Of a stretch of 64,000 nucleotides of DNA, positions 1-12,115 are shown one piece after another. Origin of the DNA: Rosa chinensis (Eukaryota > Streptophyta > Magnoliopsida > Rosales > Rosaceae). A model generated the notes under the pieces. The model had not been told where the DNA came from and did no database searches. It saw only the letters and a program-made list of their open reading frames with translations. How positions within the stretch are numbered: position 1 is the first letter of the stretch; every line of letters starts with the position of its first letter. Made by a program: the position numbers and the translations under genes. The DNA is taken from assembly GCF_002994745.2 (NCBI RefSeq), contig NC_037091.1, forward strand, positions 32,242,612-32,306,611. Reading direction: 5' to 3'.

Positions 1-31
1 GTCGAAATAGCCTCGGGTTGAGCGGGAGCTC

Positions 32-753
32 ATGGAGGAGGTGACGGGTCTTCAGAGGGAGTTGGGGGAGGCCCGGGACAGGTTGGCGGACGTGGAGCGA
101 CGCCTGACAAAGGTCAACTGTGATGCAGGGGATGCCCGTGGCAAGTTGGCTGTCACCATTGAGCGGGACCTGGAGCGGAACAATCAATTCTCCAAGCTGA
201 AGCAAGATATGTCCCTGCTGCAAGATCGGGTGGCCGAGGTTAAACGGTTTAGGGTGAAGTCGAGGTTAAACGGTTGGAGGGTGAAGTTGCTCGCCTGGAC
301 GCTGAGGGGAGCCGTGCTGCGGCCGCCGTTGTGGAGTCATTCAAGCAGTTGGCGGAATATAAGAAGGCGCTGATTGAGCTTGCGAAGGCTGGTGCCCTTG
401 CCAATGTGGAGATGCTGGAGCAGAAAGGCGCCATTGACTGGGCGAAGGCGTCCATGCCGATCGTGCCGCCAACTAAGGATGCTCCGCCGGCAAAGGGTAC
501 TGCCCCCGCTCAGGTTGATGGTGCCTGCTCGGGTAGTGGGGAAAGCGGCGCATACCCGGCGGATGATTCCCAGCGGACTCCTCCTACCCAGTCGGAGGTG
601 TCCCGTACTGGGTTCTTAGCGGCCCATACCCGGGCGGATGGTACAATAGAGACTCCAAGTCCCACTGCCCGCAGATCTGACCAAACAAGCCGCCTACATC
701 CGTTGCCGCAAGCCGAAGGTGGAGATGCCGAAGGCCGCCGAGCCAACCCTTGA
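32..753 (+). CDS. Coiled-coil ORF, probably the antisense ORF of a Tat-type Ty3/Gypsy element (frameshifted)
   Basis: Two overlapping plus-strand frames (32-373 and 274-753) read as one protein broken by a frameshift near 270-300. The first part is rich in heptad-like charged residues (ELGEARDRLADVERRL) and predicts a coiled coil. The second continues with an Ala/Glu-rich helix (residues 1-60), then a Pro/Ser/Thr-rich tail without recognisable motifs. It ends 435 bases from the stop of an integrase reading frame on the opposite strand. Some Tat-lineage Gypsy elements carry an extra ORF in antisense between pol and the 3' LTR, which fits this convergent layout. Function unknown. The upstream part lies outside the window. 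Alternative: an unrelated host or transposon protein. Confidence 0.5.
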
Positions 754-1187
754 AAGATGGAAGTTATCTTTCTTTTTTTGTAGCCACTGAGGAGTAATTG
801 TTTGATGTAATGAACTCTTTTGGGTGGGGAGTCCCAGCCCTAAATATATGAAATTTCATAATTTGGTTTTTTTTTTTAATTTATATTTTTATATGATGTC
901 TGTACCACTAGAGTTTTGACTAAGTTTTGCTTTTACCAATCAATGAAACATTAAAGGAATTAAGATTGGTCCAAGTGCACCATGTAGCGGACGTGGTCCG
1001 CTGACTGACGTTGCCAGTTGCCCCTAGTGCTAGACTTGGTAACAATGGTTTGAATAATTCCTCGTGTCTTTGATAGCTGACTGATCAGCGTTTACAAAAG
1101 TGGGGTCGTACCCATTGGGTAGCTTCCCTTAGCTAAATATTGAACAAAAATTTAGCTAAGTCAAGATGCTCTTGGGTAGCGGCATGA
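754..1187. other. Non-coding spacer between convergent ORFs
   Basis: No coding region is apparent here. It holds an A/T-rich stretch with a T run near 869-878 and probably carries the 3' ends of both convergent reading frames. Confidence 0.4.
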
Positions 1188-1973
1188 CTATTTGTAGTAA
1201 TACCGAAAGTGTTCGGTATACCAAGGGTGGGTCGTTGTGACGCCATCCTTGTCCATTAAGTAGAAGGTGCCTGGGCTAACGACTTCTACAATTTTGTATG
1301 GACCTTCCCAAGTTGGGCGGAGTTTTGTTGGCGGTGGTATGACTTCCTTCATTACCTAGTGCCCCAGTTGGAGGTTGCGGGCTTTGACCCTAGCGTTGTA
1401 GAAACGCAATACCCGCTGCTTGTTTTGCAGGTTGTGTAGATGGGCTTTGTGTCGTTTTTCCTCTAGGAGATCCCTGTCAAGGTTGACGCCATCGCTGTTG
1501 GTCTCTGGGCAGTAGCCTTCAACCCTAGCGGTTGGTTGAGTTACCTCGATAGGCAGGACGACCTCAGTTCCGAACATCATACAAAAGAGAGTTTCACCAG
1601 TGGCGGAAGTTGGGGTCGTCATGATGGCCCATAGAACTTCCGGGAGTTTCTCCGCCCACAAACCCTTGGCCTTGTTGAGTTTCTTCTTTAGCAGCTTCTT
1701 AATTATCTTGTTTGCTGCTTCGACCTGGCCGTTGGTTTGGGGGTGAGCGACAGATGCAAAACGCATCTTGGTACCCAAGTTGGCGGTGAAAGAGATGAGT
1801 TCCTTGTTATTGAACTGTGTGCTGTTGTCTGTGATGATTGTATGCTGGACACCGTAGAGACAGTAGATGTTCTTCCAGAGGAAGTGAATTATTAACATTT
1901 GAAACATCTTGGGCCGCACGTCCAAACCTTGATTCAAACTTAATCTCGAACTTTTTCTCTTCACATAAACCAA
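1188..1973 (-). pseudogene. Ty3/Gypsy integrase C-terminal half (Tat-like), degenerate
   Basis: The minus strand encodes the end of a retrotransposon integrase. The core shows the second catalytic Asp region (IITDNSTQFNN) and the third acidic region (HPQTNGQVEAANK, Glu in the QVEAAN context). After one in-frame TAG near 1356 the frame continues to a TAG at 1188-1190 with a GPF/Y-like module (PTWEGPYKI, then PGTFYLMDKDG). The first about 25 residues do not look like integrase, so the 5' end is cut near 1920-1975, where another element starts on the other strand. Reverse transcriptase and RNase H are absent. Integrase would insert element cDNA in the nucleus; this copy is inactive. Confidence 0.85.
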
Positions 1974-2013
1974 CGGGTAATCTAACTTAAGATAGTGCTT
2001 TTCTTGAAATTCA

Positions 2014-3702
2014 TTGTCTTATTATACTTGTGTTTCATTCCATTACTTCTTACTAACTTCATCTTATCTCTTCCCGTTGAAGGAACTTTGTATGCATACA
2101 CGAAACAATCCTCAAGGAGCCTTGATACCTCTTGATAACGAGCTAGAGAAGAGCTTGAAATTAAGGAAGAATGAACATGGACAAACGTCACAAGTGCAAA
2201 TCCAAGACATCACTAAGGAACTTGAAGACGTTGAAGTAGAAATTCCACCACCAAATTCACCTCAACATTTTGAGGAAGAAGAGCAAGAACCAATGGCAAG
2301 TATAAGGCAACTCTCATCCACCAATGCAGGAAACACCATCCCAACATGCATCACCTATCCTGCAGCTGCAGAGGGAAAGGAAGCAGAGTTTGAATTGAAA
2401 TCAAGTTTTCTCCATAGTCTTCCAACGTTCCATGGTCTCTCTAGTGAAAATCCTAACAAACATTTGAAGGAGTTTCAATTTGTTTGTGTGAGCATGTGCC
2501 CCAACGAAGCAGATTTGCAGATTTTAAAGCTCAAGGCATTCCCTTTCTCACTTATGGATTGAGCAAAAGATTGGCTATATGAGCTGCCTTCTAGACACAT
2601 CGACACTTGGGAGGCGTTGACTAGGGCATTCTTGGATAAGTATTGCCCTGCCTCACGTGTGATAGTGCTTCGGAAGAAGATCACAGGTATTCAGCAAGCA
2701 CATTATGAGTCATTCCATGCGTATTATGAAAGGTATAAGGCACTTTTGGTGCAATGTCCTCAACATGGGATGAAGGAGGAGAACTTGCTCCAATACTTTT
2801 ATGAAGGTCTCACGCCTCTAGAGAGACAAATGCTTGATGCAGCTAGTGGAGGATCATTCATCGACAAGTCACCTGCGGCTACTAAGGAATTGCTTGAGAA
2901 TAGAGCCCTCACAGCTCAACAATATGATGGCTTAAGCTCTACACGTACAAAAGTCAACGAGGTAAGTACTAATAGCCATCTTAAAGATAAAATTAATAAG
3001 CTTACTTCACTTGTGTCTCAGGTCTTGACAACAAAGGGACAAGGAATGGCCATGGCATGTGGAGTATGCTCCATGCAAGGACATGCGACTGATCAATGCC
3101 CACAACTCATGGGAGGTGAAGAATGGGAGCAAGCTAACGCTATAGGCTTTCAAGGAGGCCAAGGAGGACAAAAATACGATCCATTCTCCAACACCTATAA
3201 TGCTGGACTTAGGGATCATCCTAACTTTAGGTGGAGGAATGATGACAATGTGCAAGGACCTCCTCAAGCTCAGAACTTCAATCGTGGACCAGCAGGCTTT
3301 TATCAGAAGCCTCAGGCTTTTCCTAACTCTTCCCCTTTTAATAATTCTCAAAGTTCTAATAATGCTACTAATTATGATGAGATTATTAAAACTTTGATTA
3401 CTTCTACTCAATCCTTATTACAGACTCAACAGAATACTTCGATCCAGATGAACACCATGAGCAAGGATGTGGAGGAGTTAAAGAAGCAGATGGATCAAAT
3501 GATAGGTGCCATGAACAAATTCCATGAGCAAAGAAAGCTCCCAAGTCAAACTGTTCCAAATCCAAAAGGACGATTGAAACTGCCCAAGCTATCACCACTA
3601 GAAGTGGCAAGACCCTTGGAGACGCCCCAAAAGCCCAAAAGGATGTCCACATGGACGTTGAGGAAGAAGAAAAGGACCCAGCCACGTCCAAGAAGGAGTT
3701 GA
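2014..3702 (+). pseudogene. Gag of an Athila-like Ty3/Gypsy element, one internal stop
   Basis: A continuous plus-strand frame is broken only by TGA at 2560-2562. The protein has an acidic N-terminal region and a retrotransposon gag core (LPTFHGLSSENPNKHLKEF, then after the stop AKDWLYELPSRHIDTWEAL and FLDKYCP). A Cys/His cluster (CGVCSMQGHATDQCP) at about 3059-3103 matches a CCHC knuckle, C-x2-C-x4-H-x4-C. The probable start is ATG 2089, after a poor upstream stretch, though 2014 is open in frame. Gag forms the particle that packages element RNA. The reading continues into the protease segment by a frame change near 3651-3702, so the copy is mutated or uses a frameshift. Confidence 0.85.
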
Positions 3703-4633
3703 AGGCATCACCTAACCCTGAGCAACAACTGAAACCGAAAGGTAATGATTCTAACTTGTCAAATTCAGCTATTGCTAACTACTCTACTCCCATGCCTTTT
3801 CCAAATAGATTTGCTCAATCTAAGAAGGATGAAAGTGAGAAAGATATCTTGGAGACATTCAAGAAGGTTGAAGTAAACATACCTCTTCTTGAGGCCATCA
3901 AGCAAGTTCCTAATTACGCTAAATTATTGAAGAACTTATGCACCAAAAAGCGGAAGTTCAAGGGGAATGAAGTAGTAGCTCTTAGTGAGGAGGTGTCAAG
4001 TATTCTTCAACGAAGGCTTCCACCTAAGCTCAAGGACCCCGGACAATTGGTGAAAAGAGGTTTGATAAGGCTTTACTAGATTTAGGAGCTTCTATAAATT
4101 TAATGCCCTTCTCTGTGTTTTCAGCTCTTAATTTAGGTACACTAAAGAGGACCTATGTGGTGATTGAGCTTGCAGATCGCTCATCTGTTCAACCTTTAGG
4201 AGTAATTGAAGATGTTTTAGTAAGGGTGGATGGATTGGTCTTGCCTGCTGACTTCTTTGTGATTGACATGGAGGAGACATCAAGTCCTACATCATTGCCT
4301 TTTATTTTAGGGCGTCCCTTCATGGCAACTGCTCACACAAACATCAATGTCTACAAGGGAACGTTGACTATGGAAGTCCTTGGAGAAAGGGTAACATTTC
4401 AAGTCTTTGAGCATAGTGACATCACTAAGGGCATGGTGGGGCATAAGGACAAGGAACTAAGAGAAGAAGTCCGATTTCTGAGGGTTTGGAAGGAACCTAA
4501 AGTGAAGAAAGAATACTCTTTGAAGATGTTGAATGAAGAAAATAAAGGTGACCCGACATATTCAAGCAGGCACTCATACACGAAGGCAATGGTGAGGTTG
4601 TTTGATAAGGCTTCACGTAGAGCCTTTGGATGA
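3651..4633 (+). pseudogene. Gag-protease linker and aspartic protease of the same Athila-like element
   Basis: Frame 3651-4079 continues the gag C-terminus (basic, Lys-rich linker). A second shift near 4060-4100 leads into a retropepsin fold with the active-site motif LLDLGASINLMP (Asp in DLGAS) and the later ILGRPFMAT segment, typical of plant Gypsy proteases. The frame ends at 4633 without entering reverse transcriptase. The usual gag-protease-RT-RNaseH-integrase order therefore stops after protease. Cleavage of Gag-Pol is the expected role. Two frameshifts make this copy inactive unless translation recodes. Confidence 0.85.
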
Positions 4634-5245
4634 TCCATAAAAGATCGTCACGCTGAAAAGACGTTAAAATAAGCACTCGTTGGGAGGCAACCCAAACTTT
4701 TTCATTTTTAATCTTATTTTGTTAGTTCGTTTTAATGTTTTGTGAGTATGTAGGTGTAAACATTAAGAAAGGCAAGGAAATCTACACTTTTCTGCTCAGA
4801 AACAGAGTACCGGCCGACCAAACAGTCAACTTTGGCTGGCTACAGTTTGTAGCCCAGGTGGAACCAACAAACGTACCATATATGTACAAAAAGGTCTCTG
4901 AGTCTAGTTTCTGTAGATTTTTACAGAACTGGATTCGGGTTTCATATGCATTCCCAGTTCCACTTTGAGTACAGAAAGGTTAGTCTAGCAAAGCAGAAAC
5001 CTGTGCAATTGGGTCACATAAAAGGCAAAACAAGGAATACTTCCGGGGTTTGAATGAGGACAAACCTTATATGCACTTAAATCTTGAGATGTCTACTTCA
5101 AAAGTGATCCAGAGCGTCATCCTCATTGGAGCACCATAACCCTTCGGAATTGAGGTTTGAATGGGTAAAGGTCCTTTTCTCATCTTTTCTGTGCAAAATT
5201 CTGTTTTTCTTCTAACTTTGCAGGGCTGCCATTTTCAATCTATTT
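4634..5245 (+). other. Non-coding 3' spacer of the gag-protease element
   Basis: Contains the sequence ttgggaggcaaccc at about 4680-4693, which I associate with the region after the coding part of plant Athila-like elements. The 77-codon open frame at 4735-4968 has no recognisable motif. Sequence shared with the LTR family begins abruptly near 5246, so a deletion or recombination joint lies there. Confidence 0.5.
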
Positions 5246-5901
5246 GGAGCTAGTTTTAAGGTGCAGTGCGTTCACGATCTTAAAACACTGAAGTAGTAAA
5301 GCCTACATGTTAGGTGAAATCAAACAAATAGAATGCATGCTAGGATGGCGTTCCTCACTAGTTTTGTACTCTAAAATTAATCTTTCCAAAGAGCTTAATG
5401 TGTTTATGTGTACTTAATGAGTTAATTTGATAGGGTAGCGTTCTACACCTTGATTGCATATAAGCAAGCTTAGGATGCAGTGCGTTCACGGTTCTAAGTA
5501 ATTTTGGGAAAAATAAGGCTTTAGCGGCGATCCTAAAGTTCTTGATTGGTCTCATTCACATGCCTTAGTAATTGAAGATTAGGTTAAATTGTCTTTCTCT
5601 GATCATAACTAGTGGTGGATTACGAAGTTCTCAATGTCCATACATCTGATTTAGAATCCCTAAAAATTGCAACATTTTCTTTCTTTTATTATTGCTTGCG
5701 TTTTCAAAACCTAAACCCCCCTTTCATTTAGTTTTTGTGTCAACTTTATTTCTCTTTTCTTTCTTTAGTTTTTGATAGTTTTGTTCAATTAGTGCAATTT
5801 GTGAAAGTACCCTCAATCCCCGGACTGAACGATCCCTGCTTATCCTATACTAACAATTGTCTTTTGCAGGGTAATTTTGTGTGCTTAATTTAGGCGTATC
5901 A
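5246..5901 (+). repeat. Truncated 5' LTR (last about 655 bp) of an Athila-like element (LTR-B family)
   Basis: Nearly identical to 12390-13043 and ends in GGCGTATCA. The full LTR, seen downstream, starts TGATAGGATC and is about 2.4 kb, so about 1.7 kb is missing here. The next bases form the primer-binding site, which fixes this as the 5' LTR side of the element. Confidence 0.85.
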
Positions 5902-5902
5902 A

Positions 5903-5920
5903 TTTTTGGCGCCGTTGCCA
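5903..5920 (+). other. Primer-binding site, tRNA-Asp type
   Basis: The bases tttttggcgccgttgcca directly follow the LTR end. Athila-type plant elements use a tRNA-Asp-like site containing TGGCGCCGTTGCC. It would prime minus-strand cDNA synthesis. Confidence 0.8.
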
Positions 5921-8066
5921 CATATGCACGGATAGCTTGTAACACCAACTTTCAGCTCCCAGTAGTAGCTCATCAATCAGGTAGTTCCTGCAGCAGTTAT
6001 AAGGGCTGGAAGTTGGTCTCATGTCACAAAATTGCAAAGTTGGAATGTTCACTTTTCCTCATCTCCTTTTCACCCAATCATCACTTCTTTTGGAGTCCAT
6101 ATTGCACGGAGCTTACGTTTTGGAAGTCAAGGCCTTGTGCCTTGAAGTAGGTGTCTAACTGCGGTCTTCTTCATAGGTCGTGAGCATTGGGAGGTCTTCA
6201 AGGGGGAGCTTTTCTATAACCTTTCTTATCTTTCTACTTGCCTTCTTTTGGATTTTCCTTCTCTATGCTTTTCTTGTGCATTGTGAGTTATATTGTCATA
6301 CATTGAGGACAATGTCTACTTTAAGTGTGGGGGAGGGAAATACAAATTTGTCAATTTGTTTTTGAGGCATATATTTCAAAAAAAAAAATTCCAAAAAATA
6401 TATATATATTTCTATGTTTTGAGTCATTTGTTTTCTTTGAGTCTTAGGATGCCTTTCAACAGTCTAGGATGAGCTTATATCTCCAAAATTATGGCTAAGA
6501 GTTGATCATGAGATTAAAGATGAAAATTCGATGTTATTCTATTGTTAATAAGAATTTATGATTGATCATATGCATCTGTAGTGGATATGGCCTTGCTTAC
6601 ATAGTACAGATTTGAGCATGCCAGATGAGCCATTGATTCATAAAACCTATGTGAGAATTTTGAGCCTATATCCTCTCTTTTTCGAGTGTTAATACATGCA
6701 TATATGTGCATACATAACTCTTATTTCCTTGGCAATGATTTTGTTGATATCATTATTCCTTCATTTTGATCAATTGCATGCCATAGATTTTAATGGACTA
6801 GAGAATTTACTAGAACTCATTCTTGTGCTTTTCAAAGCTTATAGTCAATATATTTTCCTGATCTTGGAAAGGATAGAGGCAACTTAGGAACTTCCACCAT
6901 AGCCAAATATAACCTGTGTCCCCATTTTGTGTACACAAGATGTGCACCCCTTAGTTTAACCCCTTTGAGCCGACATTTGAACCTTTTCTTTCATCACCCT
7001 CAATATTCCTAACCCTTGAACCTTAGAATAGTTATATCCTTACCCTTGTTACAAATATTTAGTGGAGTTTTAATTTTGAGACATACAAGATCAAGGTGAC
7101 ATCAAGGATGATGAAGATGATGAGAAAGAATAAGAGTGGGGGAAAGACTTGTCCATAAAAAATAAAATAAAAAGTGCGACAATGAAAAATATGTGCAAGT
7201 ATTTATGGATTTTAGTCCCTCCATTGTGGATAAGGAGTTTGTTTTGAAGGGAAGGCCTAAGTACGATAAATTTGGTCTTTGTCCTATTTCACAAGTGTTC
7301 AAAAGAAGGTTAGAATGAAGCATGGGCCCAACATAATGACATCCGGCCTTGATAAAGACACACAAAAGTTCAACGTTGCAAGATGCCTTGGTGACTAAAA
7401 GAAAGAAAGTCTCTCTACATCAACATAAAACTCTACTAGGTTTTTAAGACACTTTGTTGTTTTTCCTATTCCTTCATTTCTTTAAGCCTTAAGCCTTGGC
7501 CCCATTATAACCTGAATTAAGACCTCTTTGATCCTTGAGATGGAAAACCTTTGATCTGTGGAGATTAGTCACAAGAGTTGAGCATATGGTTTGGGTCCAT
7601 TTGTGCATGCATTGATATTTTTCATGAGATCTTTAAAAATATATTCAAGTTTTTTGAAGCCTTGTTTTCTATATGTGAGCTATTTGTTTGTTTTGATATA
7701 TCATCTCTCACATATACTTGAGCGAATGAAAGCTTTTAAGCATGACCCTTGAATCTAAGAGAAGAAAGAGTGGATACCTTGTGAGGATTTTAATCATAAC
7801 TTGTCTGAAGCATGCATAGCACCATTGACCTCACTATTGTAGCACCCAAGTCCTACTTGTGTATATGACTAGTCATTGATCTTTATTAACCTTACAATGA
7901 TCTTGGAATAATTCTAGGTTTTGTGTTTAACTTGGTGCCATAAAAGTAAGAGATTTCTGAGACGACAATGTTGAAGGGCTAGTTTGTTTTGAGTCTAGAG
8001 TCTTTTGTTTCGTTTTTATGGAGTCTTGTTAGTTTTGATTTTTGCTAAGGGACTAGCAAAAGCCAA
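5921..8066 (+). mobile_element. Internal region of a non-autonomous Athila-like element
   Basis: About 2.1 kb with no gag or pol similarity in any frame. It includes the phrase cattgaggacaatgtct followed by aagtgtgggggag (6301-6337), which resembles the 3' non-coding part of Athila-like elements. Thus a short leader is joined directly to 3' sequences and the coding core is deleted. Short open frames (5881-6150, 6180-6365, 6696-6887) show hydrophobic or low-complexity translations and no motif. Such a copy could move only with proteins from another element. Confidence 0.65.
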
Positions 8067-8079
8067 GTGTGGGGGAATT
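8067..8079 (+). other. Polypurine tract before the 3' LTR
   Basis: The purine-rich agtgtgggggaatt lies immediately upstream of the LTR start TGATAGGATC. This is the expected plus-strand priming site. Confidence 0.8.
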
Positions 8080-10262
8080 TGATAGGATCATAAAATGCGA
8101 CGAATTTATAGTTTACCCCTTTACACTTTTGCTTAGTTATTTCGTTAAAAAGATCAAACTAACATTGTTATGTTCTTAGGAGGTTTGCGGAGCAACCGTG
8201 GAGAAATAGGAGCTCAATTTTGGAAGTTAAGGCTCAGGTGTATAGTAGTGATGTAAAAGATGAAAGATCACCATTTATACCGTCATAAACAAGAAGGAAA
8301 GCTTGTGGAAGAATTCGTGCAAAACAGTTGCCAAGAAGCAGAAAACAGAGTACTAGAAGCTGCCTTATTTTCTTCTGTATTCGGAAGGTGTTTTGAAGAA
8401 CTTTCCAGTGGAATCATGAAGAAAAGCCGAGCAATATTTGAAGATCACATGTTCTACTATAACTACAAGAAAAGATTTGGTCCAGAATGATAAAGAAGAA
8501 GCCCGAGGCTGTGGTCAAATTTGGTACCTCGAGAAGACTGTTTCCATCAGCTTTTCAGGAAGCTTTTTCAAGGGCTTTTCTACTAGACTTAAATCATGAT
8601 ACACATAAAGTTTCCTACCCATATTTTAAGGTTAGATGTTGTAGAGCATTTTAAAATCAAGAATCATCCACAAAGGAGGTGGAATGCATAAGTTATGATG
8701 CTGCAAAAATGAGCAGAGGATAAGAAAAATCTGGAATTTCTGACAAGTCTTATCTGCGAAGCATGTTTGAGCCATCTTTTGGAGACTTTATTGGAGTATC
8801 CTTTGGAAGATTATTGTTTGGACATCAATAAATGATGCTATAGGGTATTTTTGGCCTAGGAAATATACAGAAAGATTGCTAGAAAGGCATTCTACAAGCC
8901 CATAAATTTGACCAAACAATAAGGAAAATCTGGAAATTTCTGACAGATTTGATTGTGAAGACTTTTCAAGGCTGTTTTTGGGAAACAAGTTGAGGGAATT
9001 TTTAGAAGATTTTGCAGACTTTTGAAGGCCAATATCAAAGCTTTCACCTGCCTGAAAATCACGTTCAAATCTGAGATGGAACCTAGTTAAGAGAGGGGCT
9101 AAAAAGGCTATCATAAGTGAGGCAGATTCTTTGCATCTCTTGGCAGATTGTGTGTATCTATTGGCAGATTGTTTTAAGGCTTCTTGGGGACTCTTTGCTG
9201 AGTTGTTAATGAGTTGTACACATTATATAGGAACTGTGAAGGATATAGAAGTCAAAGATTTCAGCCCAAGAAGAAGAGTTCACATTGGAGAAGTAAAAAC
9301 TCAATTTAACTGCAAGAATACCCTTGAACTTGTAACTCCTATATAAAGGGCCTCCTTCCACATTTTTAAGGGATGAAAACACAGATACACACACCATCTA
9401 CTTCCCTAAATCAGAGACCACATCTCCATACTCTCCCCTCATCATAGTTCACGAAATCCCTACTCCAAGGAGAAGCAGTAGCCACCATCTTCCATCATCC
9501 TGTCGTGCTCTTGCTTTGAAGACGCCTCAAGCTTTCCTAGAGAATATTCAAAGTGAGATCGTGATATCTATTGCCCTCTACGGTTTATTCCTTTTGTACT
9601 TTTCGAATTCAATATGCATATGTCTTCGGATTTCCAAACTATGAGCGAGTAATTTTCTATGTTGAGAACTAGTATGAAACCCTAGTTATGTGATGGATTT
9701 TTAGCTTTTGAATCTCTTTCTCAACTACAAGGTTTTGTGATGCTTTGTTTGGTTTTGTTTTATAAAATCTTTTATATGTTTATGTCTTAGGCTTAGTTTG
9801 GGATTGCTGTGCTGTGAGAGAAAGCACTTCCGAACTTGCTGTGAGAGGAAGCACTTCCGAACTTGCTGTGAGAAGAAGCAGCTGGGGTGTTTGGTAAACT
9901 GTTTTTAAAAGTGCTATGAGGTCCAAAAGCAATTTCTAGGTGTTTGGTAAGTTGTAAGGCAAAAGTGCTTTGACTGGGTATAATTACCAAAATGGTCATA
10001 CATGCCAAGATATGCTACTAAAATACATAATTTTGTTTTTTGATTATGTAACCATACCAAATAAAAAAAAATTCTCATGTATTATTCTTGTGCCCTTGAT
10101 TGGACCGAATGAAAGATTTACTTTAAACCCTTCAATATGCATATTATGTTTTACTATTACACAAAATCTCATGTAGAATTTTTAGATTAATTTCCCGACC
10201 ATAATTCAATGAGAACCATTACACAAAATATATTAAAGTCACTTGAAATTTGCAACTAAATG

Positions 10263-10433
10263 CTAAGTAGATGCATTCATTAGACTTTGTGCAATTGCAT
10301 TTCTTAACACCTCCATTTCTTGTCTTCCGGGACCATCTCCATCATGTTCATTATCCTCTATCTCTTCACTAGTCTCTTCACTTGGTTTTCCAAATCCCTC
10401 AGTTTCGGTATTGGTGGATTTCTTCTTTCCCAT
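10263..10433 (-). CDS. Small acidic ORF inside the Harbinger-type element
   Basis: A 56-codon minus-strand frame starts at ATG 10433, directly after an AG that could be a splice acceptor, and ends at TAG. It is Lys-rich then Glu/Asp-rich (SEETSEEIEDNEHDGDGPG) and ends in a helix (EMEVLRNAIAQSLM). This could be a last exon of a degenerate Harbinger protein. I cannot assign a domain. Confidence 0.25.
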   Translation of the reverse strand: MGKKKSTNTETEGFGKPSEETSEEIEDNEHDGDGPGRQEMEVLRNAIAQSLMNAST

Positions 10434-11754
10434 CTAAAGACAAAACATGCTTAGTAGTAAACAAACAATGATATCTGACTTTGCTAAATTGCAAAGATGT
10501 TGACCACAATCTAAAGAGCTACTAGCCTTAATGGCTGTGTGAAGGTATGGCTGCCAAACAATGATGCGAAAAACTGATTTCACAATGACATAAGTATCCC
10601 AAATGAACTCCGAAAATGGTGTCACAAGTTTTATTGAAAAGATAAGAATGTCTACGTTCAGTTTGTGGTTGACTCGATACACAAGTTTGAATAAAGGAAA
10701 CTACTGATATGAAATGGAACAAGCAGCAACAGTGACAATTCGCGGAATTTCCTGATGCAGACCTTCAACTTCGAAAAATCATAATTTAATCTAGAGAAAT
10801 CCTTTTTATGAGATTCCAATTCTGAAATGATCTTTAAGATGTCCACTGAAACTTTCATGAAGACACCAACTACAAATACCCAGCCGAAATATACAGTTTT
10901 TAGAAAAAATGAAACTGGGTCAAAAACAACAGAATGCAGAAACTAAAGCCAACTTGACAAGAACTAAGCTAAACATAAGAACACACACAATCACACATAT
11001 ATATCTATATCTATTTTGTTTGTTGTATACTTTATAAACGGCATCACTTAACTTTAAGTTAAGGTTAAGTCCAATAGATTATTTAAACACGAGGCAACAG
11101 AGCACAAACAAATTAACAAGTCACTTTCTAAAACCATAACAACCAGGTCATCACAGTAGACAAGCTGAACTGAGCAGCAACCTAATCTGAAATAAGGTTC
11201 TGCAACACCAACATCTACCACACAATTATCTCCCTCCACCAAACACACACCACAACCACCTCCAATTACATTTCAATATACATCTCTCTCTCTTTTGTTT
11301 CCTTTCTGTTTATTTCTTTCTTTCTATTCTACTGCAGCCCTTCTCTCTATCTCCCTCACTCTCACGTTCTTTCAGTATAGAACTTCTCTGTGTCTAAGAC
11401 AGCAAAAATCATATCAAACCATCAATTTATTTCCTAGAATCTGGACATGAACCAAGACATTGAGCAAACTCAAAAAAACAATAAAATGTCTATAGGAGAA
11501 ATCAATTAAGAGCAAAAAATTCCAAAATACACATAAAACAGAAAAGACATATTGAACTAAACTTGATCCACACAATAATCGAAAACCAAGACCAATTGAA
11601 AATCTGAAATACAATGTTAGCAATAGATATGATTTTTAAACAACGGTTCTATATACTAATCAACGGTTCTATATACTAGTCAAAACAGCCAAATAGCTCC
11701 AAGAATCAGAAACACCAAAGCCCAGCAACTCATGTCCCAAAAAACATCCATGAG

Positions 11755-12115
11755 GAGTTGGGTTTTGAAGAGACAGAGAGATCGATTAGGGAATGCTTTG
11801 GGTTTGGGGCGTGTGGCGGAGGAGCGACAGAGTTGGGTTTTGAATCCTCTTGAGAGATCGATCGATGGTTTGCTTTGGGTTTGAGGCGTGTGGCGGAGGA
11901 GCGACCGAATTGGGTTTTGAATCTTCTTGAGAGATCGATTTCTATAGAAACCGATGGTTTTGAGATTGATGGTTTTGAGGAAGAGACTGGGAAGAGAGAT
12001 GCTCTTAACGAAATCGATCGATGGTTTTGAGGAGGAGGCTGCCAGGCTGGGAAGAAAGATCTGGATCAATCGATGGTTTTGAGGAGGACGCTGGGAAGAG
12101 AGATCTAGGAAGAGA
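11755..12115. repeat. Degenerate tandem repeats with gatcgatcgatggttttga motif
   Basis: The phrases gagttgggttttgaatc, gtgtggcggaggagcga and gatcgatcgatggttttga recur several times with variation. The repeats keep a frame open on the minus strand (11680-12168), so that frame probably reflects repeat composition and not a gene. Confidence 0.6.
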
